This document shows positions 25,896 through 34,222 of a stretch of 58,892 nucleotides of DNA, piece after piece; the stretch's first letter is position 1; each line of letters begins with the position of its first letter. Both the position numbers and the translations under genes were made by a program. The notes beneath the pieces were generated by a model. That model worked only from the letters and a program-made list of their open reading frames with translations, was not told where the DNA came from and ran no database searches. The stretch comes from Longicatena caecimuris. GTDB taxonomy: Bacteria > Bacillota_I > Bacilli_A > Erysipelotrichales > Erysipelotrichaceae. Location: positions 1 to 58,892 of the forward strand of contig NZ_SMBP01000020.1 of assembly GCF_004341945.1 (NCBI RefSeq). Reading direction: 5' to 3'.

Positions 25896-27383
25896 ATGAA
25901 AACAAGAGAAAAATTCTCATCGCGCTTAGGCTTTATCCTAATCTCAGCGGGATGTGCAGTCGGACTGGGGAATGTCTGGCGGTTTCCTTATATCACCGGC
26001 CAGTATGGCGGAGCTGCCTTTGTATTGCTATATTTATTATTTCTGATGCTGTTAGGCTTACCTATCATGGTAATGGAATTTTCCGTAGGACGCGCATCTA
26101 TGAAATCGGCCGCAAAATCTTTTGATGTACTAGAGCCAAAAAAGACAAAATGGCATTTCATCAAATATGTGGCAATCGGCGGTAATTACATGCTGATGAT
26201 GTTTTATACGACCGTTGGCGGATGGATGTTGAATTACTGTTTGAAAATGATAAGTGGCACTTTTGAAAACCAGTCAACAGAAGCAGTGGGGCAGATATTT
26301 CATGATATGCTCGCAAGTCCTGCGCAGAACCTGTTTTGGATGGTCGTAATTACCATGATCGGCTTTCTCGTCTGCAGCAAGGGATTACAAAATGGGGTTG
26401 AAAAGATTTCCAAATATATGATGTCCTGTTTATTTATTGTTATGCTGATACTGGTGATACGCGCTGTCACTTTACCAGATGCTGTAGAAGGTTTAACGTT
26501 TTATTTAGTGCCTGACTTTGGTAAAATGATGGAAAACGGCTTATGGGACGCCATCTTTGCGGCAATGAGTCAAGCCTTCTTTACGCTTAGTCTGGGTATC
26601 GGAGCGTTGGCTATCTTTGGCAGCTATATCGGAAAAGATCGTTCTTTACTAGGTGAAAGTCTGAATGTCTGTATCTTAGATACTTTAGTTGCCTTTATTG
26701 CCGGTTTGATTATTTTCCCTTCCTGTTTCTCTTTTGGTGTAGATGCCGGAAGTGGCCCAGGATTGGTATTTGTGACATTGCCAAATGTCTTTAATGCCAT
26801 GGCTCAAGGACGCTTATGGGGAACCTTATTCTTCTTATTTATGTCTTTTGCAGCATTAACGACCATTATTGCCGTATTTGAAAATATCGTTGCCTTTGCT
26901 ATGGATAGCGGTTGGTCAAGAAAGAAAGCCGTATGGGTAAATTTCTTTGCCATCCTGATTTTATCACTGCCTTGTGCATTAGGATTTAATATTCTATCCT
27001 TCTTACAGCCATTAGGTGAAGGAACAACCATTCAGGACTTAGAAGATTTCATCGTTTCCAGCAATTTATTACCATTAGGTTCCTTATTATATCTATTATT
27101 CTGTACCTTCCGTTATGGTTGGGGATGGAAAAATTTCCTTGGTGAAGCAAATACAGGAAAAGGGCTAAAGTTTCCTAGCTGGATACGAGGCTACGTCAGT
27201 TTCATACTGCCTGTCATCGTCATCTTTATTTTCTTCCAAGGTTATATCGAGAAGTTCTCAACACCATGGAATGCAATCTTACCAATTGTTTTGATCCTGT
27301 TTATCATCTTTATACCGATACATGCATGGATCATACAACATAAAAAAAGCAGTAATTCAGCTAAAAATGACTCCTTGAAGTAG
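25896..27383 (+). CDS. Sodium-dependent transporter, NSS (SNF) family
   Basis: 495 aa, about 12 TM helices. The conserved TM1 reads GFILISAGCAVGLGNVWRFPYITGQYGGAAF, holding the unwound Na+/substrate site; TM6 and TM8 sites are likewise recognisable (SQAFFTLSLGIGAL, SFAALTTIIAVFENIVAF). These symporters import amino acids or amines with Na+. The substrate cannot be read from the sequence. AAAGGG precedes the ATG. Confidence 0.93.
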   Translation: MKTREKFSSRLGFILISAGCAVGLGNVWRFPYITGQYGGAAFVLLYLLFLMLLGLPIMVMEFSVGRASMKSAAKSFDVLEPKKTKWHFIKYVAIGGNYMLMMFYTTVGGWMLNYCLKMISGTFENQSTEAVGQIFHDMLASPAQNLFWMVVITMIGFLVCSKGLQNGVEKISKYMMSCLFIVMLILVIRAVTLPDAVEGLTFYLVPDFGKMMENGLWDAIFAAMSQAFFTLSLGIGALAIFGSYIGKDRSLLGESLNVCILDTLVAFIAGLIIFPSCFSFGVDAGSGPGLVFVTLPNVFNAMAQGRLWGTLFFLFMSFAALTTIIAVFENIVAFAMDSGWSRKKAVWVNFFAILILSLPCALGFNILSFLQPLGEGTTIQDLEDFIVSSNLLPLGSLLYLLFCTFRYGWGWKNFLGEANTGKGLKFPSWIRGYVSFILPVIVIFIFFQGYIEKFSTPWNAILPIVLILFIIFIPIHAWIIQHKKSSNSAKNDSLK

Positions 27384-27399
27384 TAAGGAGTCGTTTTTT
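27369..27399 (+). terminator. Terminator of the Na+-dependent transporter
   Basis: GACTCCTT, 8-nt loop, AAGGAGTC, G and then six T. The stem begins inside the last codons. Confidence 0.88.
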
Positions 27400-27406
27400 A
27401 TGGAAA

Positions 27407-27520
27407 GGTAATGGCGGTTTGTTTATGGAATGAACAAATGCAAACGAGGGAGTAAGTACCATTACCAAAGTCTTTCAAGGTATTACTTACCTTGTACTTT
27501 TAGTATAAGACAGCTTTGTG
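27407..27520. repeat. Hairpin module A (GGTAATGG...CCATTACC)
   Basis: Arms GGTAATGG (27407-27414) and CCATTACC (27459-27466). A second hairpin, CAAGGTA / TACCTTG (27476-27494), follows and leads to GTAC, TATAA and TGTGAA. Resembles module B in order and spacing. Confidence 0.55.
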
Positions 27521-27617
27521 AAAAACATATGAATTGTATTTGAATTCTGTGTTAATTTATTAAAGAGCACATACAATAAGACCTCTACGAGGGATAGAGG
27601 TCTTAAGCATGAAGGCC

Positions 27618-27755
27618 GGTAATGGAAATTATAAAATTATGTAAACATGATAGCTGTTGTTACTATTACTATAGGGATGGGGAAACGATTTCCATTACCA
27701 CACAAGCAGTAAGTCTGCCTGTACCTATACTATAACGCGCGAATGTGAAGGATAT
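27618..27755. repeat. Hairpin module B (12-bp perfect inverted repeat)
   Basis: Arms GGTAATGGAAAT (27618-27629) and ATTTCCATTACC (27688-27699) are perfectly complementary across 58 nt. A small hairpin, GCAG / CTGC with a TAAGT loop (27706-27718), follows, then GTAC, TATAA and TGTGAA as in module A. Confidence 0.6.
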
Positions 27756-27873
27756 GTGATGGTCATGCGTTTTTTTACAACTTTTTGATAATCATAAGAG
27801 AGGATATAAGACCTTCCCCATACAAATACCCATCTATGATCGATCATCATTCCACTCTTCCCTTTTTCTTTAT

Positions 27874-27902
27874 TTGTGTTAAAATACCTCTGACATTATA
27901 AA
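27874..27902 (+). promoter_or_regulatory. Promoter of the DUF5662 gene
   Basis: -35 TTGTGT (27874-27879), 17-nt spacer, -10 TATAAA (27897-27902), 23 nt before the start codon. Confidence 0.65.
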
Positions 27903-27924
27903 TTCACATAGGAAGGAGATTATT

Positions 27925-28458
27925 ATGAATCGTTTCTGGGGACATCTTTCAACGATCAATCATCATAAAATACTGGTAACTAAATTATGCTTTCGCTGCC
28001 ATTTATATAAGCAAGGAATCTTACACGATTTATCGAAATATTCACCTGTTGAATTTTGGGCAGGAGTTACCTATTATCAAGGCTTTCGCAGCCCTATTAA
28101 TCGAGAAAAAGAAGTAAAAGGGTATTCCCTTGGATGGTTGCATCATAAAGGACGGAATCGTCATCACTGGGAATACTGGTTGGACAATGGAAATGTAAAA
28201 AATGGTGTCATTGCTATTGAAATGCCTGTCAACTACGTTGTTGAGATGATTTGCGATCGTATTGCGGCATCCATGACCTATCAAAAGGAAAACTATACCG
28301 ATGCCAGTGCTTTAGAATACTTCTTAAACGGTTATGACAGAGTCATGATGCATCCTAACACAAAAGCATTGACACAGCATATATTAGAATATTTAAGAGA
28401 TCATGGTTTAGATCAGACCATTGCTTATATCCGGCATAATATTTTAAAAAACAAATAA
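27925..28458 (+). CDS. DUF5662 family protein
   Basis: 177 aa. Histidine-rich pattern: HHK near residue 13, LHDLSKYSPVEF near 34, GWLHHKGRNRHHWEYW near 70 and MPVNYVVEMICDRIAA near 94. The spaced H and D residues suggest a metal-dependent HD-like helical fold, but no activity is established for the family. AGGAAGGAG precedes the ATG. It is a single-gene unit. Confidence 0.8.
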   Translation: MNRFWGHLSTINHHKILVTKLCFRCHLYKQGILHDLSKYSPVEFWAGVTYYQGFRSPINREKEVKGYSLGWLHHKGRNRHHWEYWLDNGNVKNGVIAIEMPVNYVVEMICDRIAASMTYQKENYTDASALEYFLNGYDRVMMHPNTKALTQHILEYLRDHGLDQTIAYIRHNILKNK

Positions 28459-28474
28459 TTTTTTATACGACCTA

Positions 28475-28515
28475 AAGAATTGTGCATATGATTGTACTAT
28501 CACAATTCTTTTTTT
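28475..28515 (+). terminator. Terminator of the DUF5662 gene
   Basis: AAGAATTGTG, 16-nt loop, CACAATTCTT, then TTTTT. Confidence 0.85.
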
Positions 28516-28575
28516 ATTACTAAAAGTTATACTATAGTCCTTTCTATCGTCTTTATCACCATGAAAATTCGCAAA

Positions 28576-28601
28576 CAAAAAGACACGAATACATCGCATC
28601 T
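28576..28601 (-). terminator. Terminator of the parAB unit
   Basis: AGATGCGA pairs with TCGTGTCT (8 bp with G-U pairs) around a 5-nt loop, followed by TTTTTG on the minus strand. Confidence 0.75.
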
Positions 28602-28604
28602 TTC

Positions 28605-29492
28605 TTACATTTCTTCATCTAATCCGCCAATCATCTCAAGTACACGATTGAGGTCATCGTTGCCATGATACTTAATGACAATTTGTTTTTCATCAATTTT
28701 TACTTTTGTGCCAAAACGACTCTGTAATCGTTTCTCTACCTGATCCAGATTAACGTCTCGCTCTTTTTTCACCGGTTCCGGCTTAGGCTCATTCATATTT
28801 TTAACAAGCGTTTCCACGGCACGCACAGATAAATGCAATTGTATTGCCTTTTGCGCTACCTCTTCCATGAGTTTTGGATCTTTCAAGGATAACAGGGCGC
28901 GTACATGCCCCATGCTGAGTTCATTATTCACTACATGCTGTTGCACAGATGCAGGCAATTTTAATAATCGTAACATATTGGCAACATGTTCACGGGATTT
29001 CCCAATACGATGTGCTAATTCTTCCTGTTTATATCCTAGTTTCTTAATCAGCTTTTCATAGCCTTGCGCCTCTTCAATAGCATTCAGATCTTCACGCTGA
29101 ATGTTTTCCAATAAGGCAATCTCCATCATCTGCTGATCATCAAAATCCATCAGGATGGCCGGAATACGCTTTAACCCAGCTAGCTTGCTGGCACGTAAAC
29201 GACGCTCACCGGTAATTAGTTCATAACCTTTGACTGCTTTTTTAACTAAGATTGGTGTAAACACACCATGTAATTTAATCGAATCTGCCAATTCCTGAAT
29301 CTTATCATCATCAAAGTGTTTTCTTGGCTGATAAGGATTTGGTTTTACATCCTTAACATCCACCTCAAACTTGCTGTCTTCATGAACCTCGCTTTTCCCT
29401 TGCTGAATGTCTTCTAAAACATTGCTGACATCTTCACCAAAGATAGCCGATAGTCCTTTGCCCAGTCTGGCATTGTTCTCTTTTTTTGCCAT
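28605..29492 (-). CDS. parB: Chromosome partitioning protein ParB (Spo0J)
   Basis: 295 aa CTPase clamp that loads at parS and spreads. The N-terminal region has RLGKGLSAIFG for ParA contact. The CTP-binding ParB/Srx motif is ITGERRLRASKLAG near residue 95; the helix-turn-helix follows (QEELAHRIGKSREHVANMLRLLKLP). A C-terminal dimerisation domain ends the protein. AGGAGG lies 11 nt from the ATG. It is the last gene of the rsmG-noc-parA-parB unit, 15 nt after parA. Confidence 0.95.
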   Translation of the reverse strand: MAKKENNARLGKGLSAIFGEDVSNVLEDIQQGKSEVHEDSKFEVDVKDVKPNPYQPRKHFDDDKIQELADSIKLHGVFTPILVKKAVKGYELITGERRLRASKLAGLKRIPAILMDFDDQQMMEIALLENIQREDLNAIEEAQGYEKLIKKLGYKQEELAHRIGKSREHVANMLRLLKLPASVQQHVVNNELSMGHVRALLSLKDPKLMEEVAQKAIQLHLSVRAVETLVKNMNEPKPEPVKKERDVNLDQVEKRLQSRFGTKVKIDEKQIVIKYHGNDDLNRVLEMIGGLDEEM

Positions 29493-29507
29493 ATTGACGC
29501 TTACCTC

Positions 29508-30290
29508 CTATCTGGCCTTCGCCTTCTTATTCATGCGGACAACCTCATTCGCTAATCCGGCATATGCTTTTGCTCCTTCACAACGTACATCATATTCAAA
29601 AATCGACATACCGCGTGATGGTGCCTCGCTTAATTTTACATTTCGAGGTATATAGGTTTTATATACACGATCTTTGAAATGCTGACGAACTTCCTGTTGC
29701 ACTTCTACGCTTAATTTCGTACGTCCATCATACATCGTTAAGATCACACCTTCAATCATCAGATTCTTATTAAACAGCTGCTGTACCAGACGAATCGTTA
29801 ATAAAAGTTGTGTCACACCTTCCAACGCATAATATTCACACTGTACTGGAATAATAACCGAATCTGCCGCCGTTAAGGCATTGGTATTCAACAAGCCTAA
29901 AGAAGGCGGACAGTCAATGATAATAAAATCGTATTCATCCTTAATCGGTTCTAATTTGTTTTTTAATAATTCTTCTTTTCCAACCTCAAATTTTACCATC
30001 TGCAAATCGGCACCTGCTAAAGATATATTAGCTGGTATGATATCTATCGGAGGTGATGATAACTTTTTACGAATGTCTCTCACCTCATAATGTTCCATAA
30101 TCAAATTGTATACAGAAAGTTTATCTTCACCTACTTCAGCACCGACTCCCTGTGTTGCGTTGCCCTGTGGATCAAAGTCTACCAACAGAACCTTGTTACC
30201 TAAATATCCTAACCCTGCCGCTAAATTAATCGAAGTGGTCGTTTTACCAACGCCCCCCTTTTGATTTGAAACAGCAATAATTTTTCCCAT
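29508..30290 (-). CDS. parA: Chromosome partitioning ATPase ParA (Soj)
   Basis: 260 aa deviant-Walker ATPase. Walker A is KGGVGKTTTS (residues 10-19) with the signature lysine, Walker A' is DFDPQGN near 40, Walker B is DFIIIDCPPSLG near 120. It binds DNA as an ATP dimer and is stimulated by ParB. No membrane-targeting extension as in MinD. It lies between noc and parB. Confidence 0.96.
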   Translation of the reverse strand: MGKIIAVSNQKGGVGKTTTSINLAAGLGYLGNKVLLVDFDPQGNATQGVGAEVGEDKLSVYNLIMEHYEVRDIRKKLSSPPIDIIPANISLAGADLQMVKFEVGKEELLKNKLEPIKDEYDFIIIDCPPSLGLLNTNALTAADSVIIPVQCEYYALEGVTQLLLTIRLVQQLFNKNLMIEGVILTMYDGRTKLSVEVQQEVRQHFKDRVYKTYIPRNVKLSEAPSRGMSIFEYDVRCEGAKAYAGLANEVVRMNKKAKAR

Positions 30291-30306
30291 ATGTAACCAG
30301 ACCTTT

Positions 30307-31071
30307 CTATTTCGGAATGCGTATGGTTATGATGACATCATCCTCACGTTCTTCTTCCTGCATGAGTGCCTCACAGCCTGCCCGATTCACCATGCTTACC
30401 GCTTGATGAATGGTATTTAAAGCAATACGTATACTCTTACTAATGCCTTTCAGCATAACTTTTTTCTTTGGTTTTGGCCCTTGTGCCTCTTCCTTTAATA
30501 ATTTTTCTGTCTGTGCAACGGTCAGACCTCTTTTTTCTATTTTCTGCAATGTCTGTTTCTGTTTTTCTTCATCTAAGCCTAACAAAGCACGGGCATGACG
30601 TTCACTGATACGGCGTGCACTGACTGCCTCCTGTACTTCCTCATCCAGATTTAACAAGCGAATTTTATTGGCAATAGAGCTTTGTGATTTACCTACACGT
30701 AAAGCCAGCTGCGATTGATTAATGCCAGCATATTTCATGATTTCCACATACGATTTGGCTTCTTCTATGGCACTTAAATTCTCTCTTTGAATATTTTCAA
30801 CCAATGCCATTTCTGCCATCTGTACTTCATCAGCATCCATAATATTTGCCGGTACTTCCACAGCACCATTTAAACGTAATGCACGGAATCGACGTTCACC
30901 GGCGATGATTTGATATTTATCATTAACCTTTCGTACGGTGATTGGCTGAATCAAACCATTTTCACGAATTGATTGTGCCAGATCCATTAGCGCGTCTTGA
31001 TCAAATTCCAAGCGTGGCTGATATGGATTCGGTTCAATCAAATCGATTGCTATCATCTTTGTATCTTCCAT
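30307..31071 (-). CDS. noc: Nucleoid occlusion protein Noc (ParB paralogue)
   Basis: 254 aa. CTP-binding motif IAGERRFRALRLNGAVEVP near residue 56 and HTH SQLALRVGKSQSSIANKIRLLNLD near 120 place it in the ParB/Noc family. Position between rsmG and parA matches noc in Bacillus. Noc lacks the ParA-stimulating N terminus, and here the protein begins directly with MEDTKMIAIDLIEPNPYQP. A membrane-binding amphipathic N terminus, as in Bacillus Noc, is not obvious. The start at 31071 follows GAGGAGG. If it is not Noc it is a second ParB. Confidence 0.85.
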   Translation of the reverse strand: MEDTKMIAIDLIEPNPYQPRLEFDQDALMDLAQSIRENGLIQPITVRKVNDKYQIIAGERRFRALRLNGAVEVPANIMDADEVQMAEMALVENIQRENLSAIEEAKSYVEIMKYAGINQSQLALRVGKSQSSIANKIRLLNLDEEVQEAVSARRISERHARALLGLDEEKQKQTLQKIEKRGLTVAQTEKLLKEEAQGPKPKKKVMLKGISKSIRIALNTIHQAVSMVNRAGCEALMQEEEREDDVIITIRIPK

Positions 31072-31082
31072 TCTATTCCTCC

Positions 31083-31793
31083 TCAAAGGGGATTTTTCTT
31101 TATTTGCGCAAATGCTCTTGGATATTTCAATGGGGTTTTCTTTACCTTTTCAAAGACAAAATTGACCCTTTTGGAACCATCCGACAGCACTTTTTCATCC
31201 CTGCGTTTCTCCTCACATCCAAGAAGGCGAATTGCTTTTTCAGCCAACGCATACTCCTCTTGCGCATTGGCACCCTTTAATGCCAAAAACATACCGCCTA
31301 CCTTTACCAACGGAATGCATAATTCTGAAAGCATTGTTAAGTTTGCAACCGCTCTTGCGCTGACGATATCAAAGCTTTCCCGATGTTCTTTCGCATAATC
31401 TTCAGCTCTTGCATGTACACAATGCACATTGTTTAACTTCAGCTGATGACACAGAGCTTCTAAAAAAGTAATTCGTTTTCCTAATGTTTCTACAATCGTA
31501 ATTTCTAAGTCAGGGTAAACGATTTTCAAAGGGATGCTAGGAAACCCAGCACCTGCCCCAACATCACAGAAAGTACCCTTCAGTTTTACATCAAAGGAGG
31601 GCAATATAGAATCCAGAAAATGTTTTTCATAGATTTCATCCATATCCGTAATCGCCGTCAAATTCATTTTTTGATTCCATTCAAGGAGCATAGCAGCATA
31701 CATGGCAAATTGTTGCAGCTGCGTATCCTGCAAAGTTATGCCATATGATTTTACAACATGAAAAAAATCTTCTTTATGAAATGTATTGGACAT
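31083..31793 (-). CDS. rsmG: 16S rRNA (guanine527-N7)-methyltransferase
   Basis: 236 aa SAM-dependent methyltransferase acting on G527 of 16S rRNA. The SAM-binding motif is FCDVGAGAGFPSIPLKI (near residue 75); VSARAVANLTMLSELCIPLVKVGG lies near 150. The ribosome binding site is GGAGGG. Usual upstream partners mnmE and mnmG are absent; a PTS operon lies there instead. Confidence 0.96.
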   Translation of the reverse strand: MSNTFHKEDFFHVVKSYGITLQDTQLQQFAMYAAMLLEWNQKMNLTAITDMDEIYEKHFLDSILPSFDVKLKGTFCDVGAGAGFPSIPLKIVYPDLEITIVETLGKRITFLEALCHQLKLNNVHCVHARAEDYAKEHRESFDIVSARAVANLTMLSELCIPLVKVGGMFLALKGANAQEEYALAEKAIRLLGCEEKRRDEKVLSDGSKRVNFVFEKVKKTPLKYPRAFAQIKKNPL

Positions 31794-31813
31794 AGTATCC
31801 CTCCAGCATCTAC

Positions 31814-31842
31814 TATTATAACAAACTTACCGTATGAACAAA
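31814..31842 (-). promoter_or_regulatory. Probable promoter of rsmG-noc-parAB
   Basis: A consensus -10 TATAAT lies at 31819-31814 on the minus strand. Two -35 options exist: TTTTGT at 17 nt or TTGTTC at 15 nt. Confidence 0.55.
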
Positions 31843-31875
31843 ACATTAAGTTTATGATTTTCAATGATGGGCATC

Positions 31876-31905
31876 ATAAAAAGAAGCAATCTTTGAAAGA
31901 ATTGC
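31876..31905 (-). terminator. Terminator of the PTS operon
   Basis: GCAAT / ATTGC extended by TTT/AAA pairs, followed by TTCTTTTT on the minus strand. Confidence 0.65.
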
Positions 31906-31961
31906 CATGAAGTTTTCTGTATCTTTCTATACGTTGCATGGCTTCCCCGTCGTTTAACTGA

Positions 31962-33386
31962 TTACAATTGATAATTTTTTAATACATCCATGATAGCATC
32001 CACATGCGCACCATACACAATCTGAATTTCTTCTTTTGTCTTTAAATAACCGGCAGCACCATTTTGACGAATGCGCTTAAAAACAAACTTATCCTGATCT
32101 TTTAATGTGATATGAAGACGTGTGATACAGGAATGAATCGCAATGATATTTTCTGCCCCGCCACAGCCTTCAATGATGACTTTTGCCATCTCATTCAAAT
32201 CTTCAGCAGCAATACTTCCTTCTTGAAACGGCTCATTTTGATCATTCTCTCTTCCCGGAGTACAAAGATCAAATTTCTTGATCATTAATCGAAATAGCAC
32301 ATAATATATCACAAAGAAAAGCCCACCTTGAACGAATAGCATATATGGTTTTACTGCCATAGGGAGCGAACTCGCCAATACAAAGTCAATAGCCCCGGCA
32401 CTAAAGCTAAAGCCTGCAATATATTGTAAGCTGGCTGCCATAAACACCGAAATACCAGTCAGTAAAGCATGCATCACATAGAGCAATGGAGATAAGAACA
32501 TAAAGGAGAATTCTAATGGCTCCGTAACACCGGTGAGAAACGACGCAATAGCAGAGGATACAAAAAACGGCTTCATCTTCTTTTTCCGCGTAATAAAACA
32601 GCATTGATACATCGCCAAAGCCATGGCTACCACACCAAACATCATGATTGGATAATACCCTGCCTGATACATGCCCGTGACTCCGCGTATTCCCGTGCCT
32701 GCCCAATAATTGCCAATATCATTAATACCGATCACATCAAACCAAAAGATAGAATTTAACATATGGTGTAATCCCAATGGAACCAACAGGCGATTTAAAA
32801 ACGCATAAATACCTGCGCCCAAAGGTCCCATATCCTTGATCATGGTGCCAATGGAAATAAGCAATGTAAAAATGAGAGGCCAGACGATATATAAAACGAT
32901 GGAACAAAGCATAGCAAAGATGGAGGTATAAACCAAGACCCTAAAATCAGCAGGTAAATAGTTTGTAGAAACATGTTTACGACGATAACTAAATGCAGCT
33001 AACAGACCACTTAAAATCCCAATGAACTGATTATTAATATTGCCAAAAGCTTCATCTACCCGAAAGCGCAAGGTATCTTCTAAAAAAGAGACATTCGATA
33101 CCGAAAGCAAACTGGTGATAATAAGAAAACATAATAATCCATTACAGGCAGCTAAACCACTTTTATCATCACTTAGTTCATAAGCTACACCGATCGCAAA
33201 AATCATTGGCATCTGGGAGATGATAACATTTCCTGTTTTCTGCAAGATCATTGCCATAAAATATAGATTTTCCATACCACTTTCTTCTAATGCATAGCCA
33301 ATCCCCATAAGCAATGCCGCAGCCGGGAAGACGGCGATTGGCAACATGAGGGCTCTTCCTAATTTCTGTAGTTTCATCTTAATCAA
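31962..33386 (-). CDS. PTS EIICB component, glucose/GlcNAc family
   Basis: 474 aa membrane permease that imports and phosphorylates a sugar. EIIC spans about residues 1-370 with ten or so TM segments, GLHHMLNSIFWF near 210 and the substrate motif FLTGVTEPLEF near 292. EIIB follows at about 395-474 with phosphoacceptor Cys420 in IHSCITRLHITLKD. No EIIA domain is attached, so EIIA must come from elsewhere. A TTG start at 33386 (GGAAAG upstream, 8-nt overlap with the antiterminator) is slightly preferred over ATG 33377. Exact sugar unknown. Confidence 0.92.
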   Translation of the reverse strand: MIKMKLQKLGRALMLPIAVFPAAALLMGIGYALEESGMENLYFMAMILQKTGNVIISQMPMIFAIGVAYELSDDKSGLAACNGLLCFLIITSLLSVSNVSFLEDTLRFRVDEAFGNINNQFIGILSGLLAAFSYRRKHVSTNYLPADFRVLVYTSIFAMLCSIVLYIVWPLIFTLLISIGTMIKDMGPLGAGIYAFLNRLLVPLGLHHMLNSIFWFDVIGINDIGNYWAGTGIRGVTGMYQAGYYPIMMFGVVAMALAMYQCCFITRKKKMKPFFVSSAIASFLTGVTEPLEFSFMFLSPLLYVMHALLTGISVFMAASLQYIAGFSFSAGAIDFVLASSLPMAVKPYMLFVQGGLFFVIYYVLFRLMIKKFDLCTPGRENDQNEPFQEGSIAAEDLNEMAKVIIEGCGGAENIIAIHSCITRLHITLKDQDKFVFKRIRQNGAAGYLKTKEEIQIVYGAHVDAIMDVLKNYQL

Positions 33387-34209
33387 TCAGCTTTCCAATA
33401 TGGATCATCAGATACACCTGTTCATTTTCCTGTAGCTCATAATGATATTTTTCTTTGATCGTTTCTCTGATCTGATGAATACAATGTTCCATTTTATCAT
33501 TGCGTTTTATCAAAAAGGCATACAAATCGCCAAGCTCTTCTTTTTTCGTCTTTTGATTTGAAAACATATGCTGTCCCAAAAATTTTAAATGCGTAATAAA
33601 ACGTGAAAAGTTAAGTTCATTCTCATCAAGATGAACCTGATACGTTTCCTCAACGATTCGCTGTACATCTTTAATGAAACGTAAGATTTTTGATACATTA
33701 CTGCTACGCCCACCATTGTTTAATGTGGCATTGACGATATGCATGGCAATATAACCAGCCTCATCCTCTGGGAAACTGATTTCCGTATTTGCCTGAATGA
33801 GCTTTAACGCCCACAGACCCACTTTAAATTCTCTTTTATACAATGTTTTGATTTCATTTAACATGAAATTAGGGACATTGATATTCTGTTTCTTACGTTC
33901 TGCCGCATAATGGATGTGATCACTCAATGAGATCAATAGCTGTGGGCTCACTTCTATTTTTAAAGTCTCGCATACCTTACGGGCTATGACTTCAGCAATT
34001 CGAAAATACAAAATAGGTGTACGTTCCAACAGCATATGCAGCTGTTTTTTCTGTTCATCTTCAAAGGTATATGTCTTTTCAATGCGTTTTTCATCTACCG
34101 TATCGCCGGGCCGTTTATGAAAGCCGATTCCTGCTCCGACAATGATCATTTCCTGTTTGCCTCTAATTGCCGAAACAATATTGTTGTTGTAAACATGTAT
34201 GATTTGCAT
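33379..34209 (-). CDS. BglG/GlcT-family transcriptional antiterminator
   Basis: 276 aa. The N-terminal CAT RNA-binding domain (residues 1-55) reads MQIIHVYNNNIVSAI, then MIIVGAGIGFHKRPGD. PRD1 (about 65-170) has His in SLSDHIHYAAER. PRD2 (about 172-276) has EAGYIAMHIVNA, FLGQHMF and YLMIHIGK. These histidines are phosphorylated by PTS proteins to set activity. A RAT of GlcT type is found divergently at 35638-35667. The start at 34209 follows AAAGGAGGG. It sits between the pseudo-permease and the EIICB gene. GlcT is likelier than LicT because of that RAT and the glucose-family EIICB. Confidence 0.9.
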   Translation of the reverse strand: MQIIHVYNNNIVSAIRGKQEMIIVGAGIGFHKRPGDTVDEKRIEKTYTFEDEQKKQLHMLLERTPILYFRIAEVIARKVCETLKIEVSPQLLISLSDHIHYAAERKKQNINVPNFMLNEIKTLYKREFKVGLWALKLIQANTEISFPEDEAGYIAMHIVNATLNNGGRSSNVSKILRFIKDVQRIVEETYQVHLDENELNFSRFITHLKFLGQHMFSNQKTKKEELGDLYAFLIKRNDKMEHCIHQIRETIKEKYHYELQENEQVYLMIHIGKLID

Positions 34210-34222
34210 GATGTCCCTCCTT

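Larger units (their letters stand above)
27400..27870. other. Hairpin-rich intergenic region
   Basis: About 470 nt without a gene. It contains two related modules bounded by GGTAATGG and CCATTACC, each followed by a second hairpin, a GTAC, a TATAA and a TGTGAA, plus a perfect 10-bp hairpin between them (AAGACCTCTA / TAGAGGTCTT, 27578-27604). See the two repeat entries. Confidence 0.6.
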
